Source of the DNA: Odobenus rosmarus divergens | Lineage: Eukaryota; Chordata; Mammalia; Carnivora; Odobenidae | Direction of reading: 5' to 3' | Length of the DNA stretch: 64,000 nucleotides | NCBI RefSeq assembly: GCF_000321225.1 | Contig: NW_004450324.1 | Span: 1,579,654-1,643,653 of the forward strand | Part shown: positions 54,801 to 64,000 of the stretch, one piece after another | How the letters are laid out: the number at the start of each line of letters is the position of its first letter | Position numbering within the stretch: position 1 is the stretch's first letter | Translations under genes and position numbers: made by a program | The notes under the pieces: model-generated | Told to the model about the DNA's origin: nothing | Seen by the model: the letters and a program-made list of their open reading frames with translations, nothing else | Database searches by the model: none

Positions 54801-57218
54801 TCTGTTCTCTTTTCCACCAAATCATACCTCAGAAGGAAGAAGAAGAGAAGGGAGAGGACAGGAAGGAGATCTAGATGGAGGAGGCTAGGCGGCGTGACAT
54901 GGTCTCAGTAGGAGAAGGCGGGGTACGTTTGTCATTCTCAGCGGGTAGTCTGTCCCTTACCACATGCCGTTCATGGGCACTCGGAGACGCTGTGAACATC
55001 ACTGTAGCCCTGGAGGTTTGCCTCCAGGGTTCTAGCAGGTGTGCGGGGGAGTAAGGGGGTATAAGGGCTTTTGCAGATTCTGAGGGGAAGAGAGGTGGCC
55101 AGTGGAAGAGAGCTGGATAGCATTGACAGCTGTTGAAACCTTCCCGAAACCCAGCTTCTCATTCGTGAAACGGGGAAAGTCATTTCGAGGCCTTCCTGTG
55201 ATTTTGAGGACTGAATTAGGTAAAGCAGAGGAAGTGTATAACCCAGTGGTTGGTTGGCACAAAATAGTATGTGGCACTAGTTATTATCACAATCCTAGTG
55301 AGTTTTATTATTATAATCACATATATTGCTTTATTATTACAGTGTTACTATTATAATGTCATTATTGTTTTTGTAGCATTTTTCATTGCTGGGCTGCGGT
55401 CACCCTTGCTGCTCTTCCCGCTTCTGTGGCTGCTCTAATGGCCGCCACCATCACCCCCACGGCTCCCAGGTTGAGAGAGGACATGGGCCAGGCAGTGAGA
55501 CCCCCCTTTCCAGTGGGGAACACAGCGCGAGCAGCACAAGACATACTCGAAGAGTAGCAGAGAATAAGTGCCTCAAGATGTGGGCGTGGAATATGTACTA
55601 CAGAGGGGGCAAGGTCATGGAGCTGGAAGATGGGGGGACATGGGCAGAGGAGAGAGAAGAATTCACATGTCTTGTGTACCTTCATGCACCATGCTAGACA
55701 CTTGGTTTCCATTCATGTCCATTAACTTACGATAATTAATGAAGTCCCAAGTAACAGGACAGATGGATTGTTAAGACTGGTTTAAAACAAAGTCTACATA
55801 TTTTGAAGTATGAGTGGAGAAGAGCATAAATATCTCCTGGTTGGTGATCCTTCAGTTTGCAGTCCCAGGTTGGGCCTTGACCACCTCATCATACAGTGGC
55901 TGGGGCAAAGCCCCCTCGCTTCCCAGTTTGCTGCCACTTAGGCTGCTCTTCTAGTCCATAAAGAGGAAGAATGACTTTGCATTTCTACACAATTGCTTTT
56001 TCTCCCCCTCCTGGAATATTGTAATTAATTTATGAGATATTGAAGGTTATATATTATCATGAAATTGGAGAATAAATAAGGGGATTCCTCAAATGCTGGA
56101 AGGATGGATTTTAATTTTGTTCCAAGGCTGTCCAGTAGAGGGCAGTGAAGGGCTTTATTTCTGAGAGGCTGTGTCCTGCAAACTGAGCAGGTTGAAGGTC
56201 TCAGATTTAGGAGAAGAAGAATCAAAGGATGTTAGGAGCCTACTGAGCCATGAGTACCAGGCGCCGTAGTCAGTCAGAATGTTTTTTTACTGGGCAGGGG
56301 GTTGAAGGGCGAAGGTGTAAGGACTTCTCATTATTACCATTTTCATTTCAAATTGCCTTTTCTATTAACCAATCAAAGTAATCTAACATTTGTATTTTCC
56401 AGAATTTATGTCAAAAACAAAAATCTCAAATTTGAAAATGGGACTAAAAATCTTCTGGTATTTTATAGTTTAAATTAATACAGTTATGGGTGGTTGCATG
56501 CTATTTCTAGAAAGTTCCTTGGTTCTTGCACTTCTCCTTAAAGCCAGGTAAACAGGAAAGAGGAAGTCAAAACATACGATAACAACGAAGGAGAAGTGAA
56601 CAGATCTCTATATTTTGGATTTAACATAAGATACTCCTCATGACTCAGGTAGGCCTGAGGGTGCATGTTCTCTTATTACTTTGTGTCTCTTTCCCCCTTC
56701 CTCTTATTTGAAAATAACCACAGGTATTGGTAATCTATCTTATTGGGGAGCTCACATGCTCAAAGGGAGAAGGACTTTGGTGGTTGAGGATGTTATTTTT
56801 CCTATGTTAATGGTAAGAAAAGTTGTCCAGAGAGGTTAAAATTATTGTCTTAACTGGGACAGATGTTCCCAGAGGGTAAACTCAGTGTTTGCATTATTTC
56901 TACATTTTAAATGCTTTGCTTTTAGGCAGTTGAGAATGTAGAGTTCATTTGTTCAGGAAAGTGCTTTTGGTCACTAGGGGGTGCTATCAGAATAGTTCAT
57001 GTAGGAACCTGGGGCCAGAAATCGCTCACTAGTCTATAGACACCATTGCAGTCACAAATTTCTTCCTTTTGCATTGTGCCTGCTCTAAGGAGCTTGACTC
57101 CTGTTTGTGCTGGGGGTGAATTAGGCAGAGGTGAGGGTAGAGGAAAGAACAAGGGAAAAAGCATCATAATTTACTTTCAATTCAATTGGTGAATTGAGTT
57201 AAAAACTGTATATATTTT

Positions 57219-57372
57219 GGGGTGCCCGGGTGGCTCAGTGGTTAAGCTCAGTGTCCTGGGATTGAGCCCTGCATCAGGCTCCAAGCTCAGCATGGAGTCT
57301 GCTTATCCCTCTCCCTCTGCTCCTTCTGTGTGTTCTCTCTCTCAAATAAATAAATAAAATCTTAAAAAAAAA
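57219..57372 (+). mobile_element. Carnivore tRNA-derived SINE, internally deleted
   Basis: 'gtgcccgggtggctcagtgg' head and 'attgagccctgcatcaggct' present, but about 30 bp between the two Pol III boxes are missing. 'aactgtatat' duplications flank it. Confidence 0.93.
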
Positions 57373-58099
57373 CAACTGTATATGTTTTAGGTTAGTGGCC
57401 TCTTTCTGATGACATTGAATTAGAGTAGAAAGGATCCATGGTGGAAATTGTGATTTGCTAATCCTGGCAGCCCCATTTACAGGGAAACATCTGTATTTTG
57501 AGATTGAGGTGTCTTTTTTTAAAGGTACCAATTGCTTAAGAGAGTTTAAAACTTTTACAGATCTTGGACACCCAGTTTCGGAACTTTAAAAATAGTGACA
57601 TACATTCTGAAAATATTGTGAAAGATAGTGTTTGCACAACTTTCGTGTGCAGGCAATTGTTTCCTTTCGCTAGAAATGAATAGGCAGAATCGGTGGCCTT
57701 CACACTCAGTTAAATTTTTGAGATCTGCGTGTTCATATGCATTTTGTGCTTCATTTTTACCTTTGGGAAATTTGCTAACTTTTTCCAAAGCTTGTGTGCA
57801 TCAGGTAACTTTGAAACTTAATTGGCATACGTGTGCTAAGGGAAGTCCCTGATGGCCTGCTCATCTAGGGCTCGCTGAGCATCACTGATAATGTACCAGG
57901 TACTGACTCCCAGTAAAGCGGTTTGCCTTTATTCACCTTTACAGCGCACTCTAGCACACCATTGCTTTTAAAAGTAGATAAACCACAAAGAATGGGGAGG
58001 AATTTGGAATTTGTCTACAGTTGCAGCAACACGACTATAAAAAGTGAGCCGATGCTTTTTGGATCTTGTGAAAACTGTGATGTGATTGACTGTACCTTT

Positions 58100-58640
58100 T
58101 TTCTTGTTTAAAACCATTCAGTGGCTTCTTGTCAGTTGCAGGTAAGTTCCAAGTTCCTGCCACTGACAGGATGAGGTCCATGTCACTTGTTAAGGTGAGG
58201 GCCAGGCAAGAGTCCTGTGCTCTGTGTTTGGGCCAGCTCTCTAGCCTTTGCTTTGGCCACTCACCAACTCACCCTTGCCACATCCTTGTAGAGTTACTCA
58301 TCCTACTTTTCTACCAATGCGCCCCTGAAATCCCACCTGTGTTCCGTGGAGGTGCATGTACTGGTCCCCCTGTTTAAAAGGCTTCTCCCTGAACTCGTAT
58401 CTCTCTGAGTCTGGCACCTCCTCTCTGGAGCTCTCTCCTCCCATTTCCCCCCCTGCATCCAGAGGATTCCTCAGTCTTCCACCTGTACTGCTTCTGTACC
58501 TGGAGCATCGATCCCTTGTTGCACTTACTCCTTCCCTCACACTTTTGCTTTCTGGACCAGACTGAGTTCCCTAGGTGAAGGAAGAGTGTCGTATTATTCC
58601 CATGTCCCCAGTACCCAGGGCAGTATCTTGGTCCATCTGG
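58100..58640 (+). repeat. L2, long copy
   Basis: Ordered L2 pieces from 'ccattcagtggcttcttgtc' through 'atgcgcccctgaaatcccac' to the end near 58640. Open frames here are relics of this repeat. Confidence 0.75.
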
Positions 58641-60539
58641 AATTGAAGTTCAGGAAATGAAATTGCAAAGTCATGATGATCGCTTTTACGGGAGTCGATG
58701 TGAGAGCATGAGGGGAGGCGAAGCAAATCTTGTAGCGTAAAAGGGGAAGAGTTGGGAAGTTTCTCAGTTGGTGCTGTCTTCTTGTATTTCTGGGTCTGGG
58801 ACTCAGAGGTTAACTGCTTTTAGTTTAACATCCTTTGTCATCTCCTCCTGGCTGAGAGTCTTGGATGAGCCAGTCAGCTTGACCCACCTCTGCCACCTTG
58901 TCACGAAGTGGACTGGTTAGATTTCATTACCTAACCCTGACGCACTACACACTTAGGGTTATCTGACAGCAGAAGTTTAGTCCCTGGCACTCAGCATATT
59001 CTGTGCTGTCATTTTCTTTTCCCAGACAGGATGTACATAAGTTTTCCTATCACCGGAAGCCACATCTAATTAGGAAGATATTTTGAAACTGGATTTATAT
59101 TAGTTTTCACTATTCTCTAATTTTGGATTGCCTGTTACATATTCCCTCATTTAAGGGAAATGGTTTTTAAGCTTAACTCTTTTAGATCATGATCCTGTAA
59201 ATCTTTAAAGGGAGTATGACATTTTGGAGAAGGGGATGGTGATGGAGATAGAAAGTAATGGAACTTGTGTGTACAACTGGGAAAGGAAAAAGTCTATGCT
59301 GGTGGAAGGGATCCAGACGTTTCACTCTTCTCCCTCCCTTCCTTGCCCGTTAAGGAAGTGTGGTGAGGCGAGCAGAGGGCATGGTACACATGCTTAAAAA
59401 ATCAAATGTGGCAGTGGGGGGCTGTGGTTGTTCTGTGTTCATCAAATTTGATTGATATAATAATGATGCATTGTTTTATTGTGCTTTTTTTTTAAAAGGC
59501 CAGAATATATATATTTTGTAATGTCTTTTTACTTTGAAATTAAGTAGTTTTAAAACAAATTAAAATTCAAGAGGCTCAGTTAAAGTTGTACTTTGATACA
59601 GGATTTTCTAGGCTTCCCATTAAATTACTTCTCACAAATTCAGATACTCATTTAGAAGAGCATATAATAACTTTAATTTTTTCCCCTCACATACAGAAAG
59701 GAAAGGAGTCCTTTTACAACTTACAAAGCAGTAACAGAGCTAAGAAATTCAAATAACAGCCTTCAACCCAAATTTAAAAGGCTACGTGAAGGTGACTGGA
59801 AATTGTTTTGGCTGTTTTGCAACTACATTGTGGGTTGATATAATTTGGTTGGGGAGGAACTGGGAAGGTCCTGTCTCATCAAGGCTGGAAGGGCTCCCTT
59901 ACACGATAAGGACAGAGGATTAAGAGGTGGGCTTTCTCTGTGACTTTGTGGACAGTAGTAGGAAGAGGAAAATGAGAAACTGAGCCTAGAAAGAGGTGGA
60001 ACAGGCGCCAAAAGAAGAGCTCTAGGTCAGGAACCTGAGATCCACAAAGGTGTGTGCTAGAGGGAAAGGCCAAGCTTAGACACTTCAGACAGGCCCCAGC
60101 CAGACCCTGGCTCTACCCACTTGCTTATGGGGTACCCTGAGCATTGGCTAACCACCTCCACCCTGCCCTGCCTCACCTGTGAAATGCAGATGGTTCAGTG
60201 GCTTCTCCTTGATCCTTGAGGGAGAAAAGCAAATCCTGAATTGGGCCTCCAGTGCTTGCCATGGTCTAGTCCCTTCCGCATCCTTAAGACTACTGTCCGT
60301 GTTCTCCACCCCCTCCTTCTCCACGTGTCCATTTGCCTGGGGCTCCTACACAGGCTGCCCTCCCCTCTGCAGAGAAGTGTCAGCGCGCTCCTTCCTCAGC
60401 AGACCCCACTTACAGGTCCAAGAGGCCCTTCTCCAGAAAGCAAAATTGGAACCATGCTATATTCATTGTTCTGTGATCCACCTGCGTTTTCATTTAAGGT
60501 CCCTGTGGACATCTCTTTGTGTCAAGAAACAAAAACATA

Positions 60540-60790
60540 CTAAGTCATGTTTAATGGCTGCGTGATGTTCTACTACAAGAGGGACTATAAATGATAATCA
60601 GTTCTTTCTTGATGGAATTTAGATCGTCTCCAATTTTTTTTTACTGTTAGCCATACTGGGGCGAGCATCACAGGCCTGCACTGTTGCATACGATGTTACT
60701 GATTGTGTTAGGATATGTTCCTAGGAATGGAATTGCTTGCTGGAAGAATATATATGCCTTATAATTCTTGATGTATACTGGCTTACTGAT
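60540..60790 (-). mobile_element. Old L1 ORF2 fragment
   Basis: 'taggatatgttcctaggaat' followed by 'ggaattgcttgctggaagaa' is antisense L1 ORF2 C-terminal code. Degraded. Confidence 0.7.
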
Positions 60791-60872
60791 GTTTAAAATG
60801 GTAGGCGTTGTATTTTAAATCCCGACCTGAGTCTCAATTCTGTCATCTGTACAATAATACATTACTCACACG

Positions 60873-60902
60873 TACACACACACACACGCACACACACACA
60901 TA
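60873..60902 (+). repeat. (CA)n microsatellite
   Basis: Imperfect CA run with CG interruptions. Confidence 0.93.
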
Positions 60903-61734
60903 TTTTTAGCTCAGTGCCTAGCATACAGTGTTTAATATTATGACTTGTTTTTGGTATTGAAATGTTATCCATGTACATTTATTTTATTTCACTTTTTTCC
61001 TGGCTCTTCAGTTAACTCTTTTGCAGAGAGCATCCCAGGTCTTCTGGTAGTTTTGCAACCTTGAGACTTGCAGGAACTTTAGGAGGGATGAGAATGACTG
61101 TGTACTAAAAGCTGATTGATAGAAAGCCTATTATGGAGGTCCCAGCTGGGGGTCCTGAACTCGGAGGGCCATTAAAGGTCGTTAGGAGAGAGCCACCGGT
61201 GGTGAAGAGTGTGGGGGAGCCCTACCATTCTGCAGCCAGTTCTTAGATAAGGAATTCTTTTCAGTGTGAGGACTGGGCTAAGTGTGCAGCCTGATGAGGT
61301 ATTTTGGCCCATTATTCTGCCACTGCAATCTCTGTGTCCAGAACAAACAAATGATAAACCAGCTGCCAGCCTGAGAAAAGGTCCAACCGTTTCCATCATC
61401 CCTTGGTTTATGCAGGTCCGGGGTTGGCTGCTGGCGCTGTGGCAGGTGTCGGTAATGCCTGGCATCCACAGTCAAAGGACAGCACCAGTGTTTTGGAGGC
61501 TGAGCTTTTCCTTTTTATTCTCTCTTTCATTTTTATTTATTTTATTTTTTAGATTTTTATATTTTATTCCTCCTTATTTTATTTTGTTATATACTAGTAT
61601 CCTGGTTCAGCTCCTTTGTGATCTTAACCAATGACAGCTTTTAGAGTTTGAAACCCCATTTTTCTTTTCTCCCTGAATCACTGCATAGGATGTTTTTAAC
61701 AATAGTATAACCTTCAGATTGCATCTTCACTGCC

Positions 61735-61880
61735 CCCTGGCTGCTTTTGAACCTTGGGTGAGTCACCCACCTTCTCTGAGACTCAATTTCCTCACTTTCC
61801 CAACTGCCGAGGGTTTGGGTGATGTTTACGCGCGACAGTCGGTATGAAATGCTTATGCAGCCTCTGTAATATCACCGGGA
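61735..61880 (-). repeat. MIR
   Basis: 'gaaccttgggtgagtcaccc' then 'gactcaatttcctcactttc': antisense MIR. Confidence 0.8.
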
Positions 61881-62326
61881 TTGCATTAATGCTCTTGCCT
61901 TTTCCTTTCCCTCACTGTGCGTCAGGAAACATTTGATTAAGGAAGGAGTTGTGTGTTACACAAGTGAGCATGAGGAAATGTTTAAATGTCATGTGAGGAT
62001 TGTCTTTTATTTTCTTAAGGACATTAACGTCTGAGGTTATTTTCACCTTGTGCTTTGCTTCTTTCTTCCTTGGCTCCACAGAGCCCCAGAAGCTAACCCT
62101 TGTTCTTCAGATAAAACTGTTCTTGCTCTTCTGCCAGCACACACACAGACTTACTAGTTTCCTTAAGGACTTCAATTTACTGAAGTTTATTTAGAACTGG
62201 GTTATTCACTTCTCTTTTAATTGTAAGATTTCTGACTTCATTTATTTATGGATTTAAAGTTATGATTAGAGATGTTCCCCGTTTAATGTATTTTTTAACA
62301 GATACCATTAATTTATCTGTTAAAAC

Positions 62327-62767
62327 TGTTAGAAAACAAAATTTAGCCAAGGACGTCTGAAAACCTAGTTGGCTTTATTAAGCAGTTCATGAGTGGGGCA
62401 GCTTCCCATCTAGCAAGTATAGAGATGCTCAGGAGTTGGGCAAAATGGAAGATTTTTATGGGAAGGAGGGTGGGGCAAGTAGTAACTGGCAAAAGAAGAG
62501 AAACGATTGTTTCAGGCAAGGTCACCTTCCCTTAGGGGGAAGAGCAGGGGGTCTTTATTAGGTGGATTATCTCATCTCCATTAGGGAGATGGAGAGGACC
62601 CATGTGACAGATTACCTCATTGGTGCCGATCAGAGAATTCCTGACTGGCTGGGTGAGACTACCATTTTTGAGGGAGGCTGGAACTGCAGTTAGGTTAGGC
62701 AGTAAGCCCTGGTTTGGTGACTTGGCTGGAGTGACTCCATTTTGGGCCTGTGGTTTTCTTTTTAACA
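62327..62767 (-). mobile_element. Candidate solo LTR, family not assigned
   Basis: On the minus strand the 441-bp block begins TGTTAAAAAG and ends TTTTCTAACA, the TG...CA pattern with short inverted ends seen in retroviral LTRs. Flanking short duplications are not clear. No viral coding sequence adjoins. A related copy starts at 63500. Confidence 0.65.
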
Positions 62768-63499
62768 GAACAAAGTAAAAAGTTTTCAGAAATAAATGAC
62801 CTCCAAATCAGCTCCTCCCCTGCTGACATGTTCTGTAATATGATGTTATTTCTGTGGGATACCTTCTGCCTTTATTTACCACCTTGAGAGATAGTCTCCT
62901 GTCCCCTTTCCTTAGAGAAGCTTAACGCCTGGCGGTTCTGACACTTACCGTGCAGATTCCCAGGCCCCTTAACCAAACGTCCATATTCAGTAGATCTAGG
63001 GCCATGACCCAGGACTCTGCATTTATAATAAGCTGGTCAGTTGGTGGTGGTACAGCGATGAGACAGACCTGGCCGGGCTCCAGGTTTGGAAGGAAACCGT
63101 ATTGCTTAAGCTCACTTGGCAAAAATTATTTCATAGTCCTGCTTTATAATTATGTAGACTCAATGAAAATGCCAATATTTCATCTGCTGCTTTTCCCTTT
63201 TTTTTCAACTGACCTTTGGGCAATGCTGTTCCCACCTCTCTGCCATTTCCACTGAACTCCACTGGCGCAGTGCCCACTCCGGGTTGTTGCATGTGAGGTC
63301 GGTCTTATCTGGGTTACGCTGCTTGCTAGCTGGGCAGACCGTGTGAGGCAGAGCTGCGGTGTCTTACCACGACTTCTTCTGGTATTGCTTACCAGGCCTT
63401 AGATGCATGATTCTGGTGGGTATATCTGTCTTCAGAGCGCTCTGACTTTACTAGCATTATTAATATAGGCACTCATTTTTACCATCCTCGTAATGCTAG

Positions 63500-63670
63500 T
63501 GTTAAAAAACAAAATTCAGCTGAGTAAACGTAAAGATCCAGTTGGCTTTATTCAGTGATTCATGCATCAGGCAGTATCCCATCCAGTGAGTCGAAAGGAG
63601 CTCAGGGGAATTACACAAAATGGAAGGTTTTTGTTGGCAGGAGAGTGGGACGAGGAGGTTAAGCTAAATT
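63500..63670 (-). mobile_element. Second LTR-like copy, cut by L1
   Basis: Starts 'tgttaaaaaacaaaattcag' and shares 'agttggctttattcagtgat', 'tatcccatccagtgagt' and 'cacaaaatggaaggtttttg' with the copy at 62.3 kb. It ends where L1 sequence starts. Confidence 0.65.
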
Positions 63671-64000
63671 AACAGCACAAGAAACAACAGGTGTTGGTGA
63701 GGATGTGGAGAAAGGGGAACCTTCTTGCACTGTTGGTGGGAATGTAAACTGGTGCAGCCACTCTGGAAAACAGTATGGAGGTTCCTCAAAAACTTAAAAA
63801 TAGAACTACGCCACCATCCAGCAATTGCACTACTAGGTATTTACCCAGAGGATATAAAAATACAGATTTGAATGTGTACACGCACCCTGATATTTATAGC
63901 CGCATTATCAACAATAGCCAAACTATGGAAAAAGCCCAAATGTCTATCGGTTGATGAATGGATAAAGAAGATGTGTGTGTGTGTGTGTGTGTGTGTGTGT
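63671..64000 (+). mobile_element. L1 ORF2 3' fragment, runs off the window
   Basis: Sense L1 ORF2 C-terminal code, e.g. 'ggtgaggatgtggagaaagg', 'ttcttgcactgttggtggga' and 'agccaaactatggaaaaagc'. 5'-truncated. A (TG)n run starts at about 63972 and reaches the window edge. Confidence 0.92.

Overview
This is nuclear DNA from a mammal, most likely an arctoid carnivore (bear, panda, mustelid, seal or relative). At least 18 copies of the carnivore tRNA-derived SINE occur on both strands. Their heads read 'cgcctgggtggctcagt' and their bodies carry 'gggtcctgggatcgagcccc', which is unlike the dog SINEC_Cf or cat versions I know. Several L1 fragments, MIR, L2 and MER5A-like copies complete an ordinary mammalian intron landscape. 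Exact species cannot be fixed from the window.

One gene spans most of the window on the + strand: STK39 (SPAK), the Ste20-type kinase that is activated by WNK kinases and phosphorylates cation-chloride cotransporters. Eight internal exons are present: A 10802-10910, B 14015-14156, C 15573-15628, D 37723-37832, E 38064-38165, F 40345-40478, G 50213-50261 and H 50362-50427. All have AG acceptors and GT donors. They join into 768 nt, exactly 256 codons with no stop, starting and ending in phase 0. They run from the alpha-C helix region through HRD, DFG, the activation loop, APE and the C-lobe to the start of the post-kinase region. The first exons (N-terminus, glycine loop, ATP lysine) and the exons encoding the regulatory tail and CCT domain are outside the window.

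Layout: 1-10801 is upstream intron, with a 35-bp CpG-rich minisatellite that runs into a 660-base run of N. Exons A-C lie in 10.8-15.6 kb. A 22-kb intron (15.6-37.7 kb) is rich in SINE, MIR and L2 copies and carries a 33-34 nt U2 snRNA retropseudogene. Exons D-F lie in 37.7-40.5 kb. A 9.7-kb intron follows with nested L1 and SINE insertions, then exons G and H separated by a 100-bp intron. The last 13.6 kb is downstream intron with old L1, L2, LTR-like copies and an L1 running off the end.

No other protein-coding gene, intact RNA gene, CRISPR array or bacterial-type system was seen. The most unusual signals are: a tailless U2 fragment flanked by a perfect 15-bp duplication; an ~80-bp near-identical direct duplication 2.4 kb apart; a pure poly(A) insertion with its own target-site duplication; and a minisatellite-gap-poly(A) block bounded by an 11-bp direct repeat, which may be a VNTR-containing retroelement.
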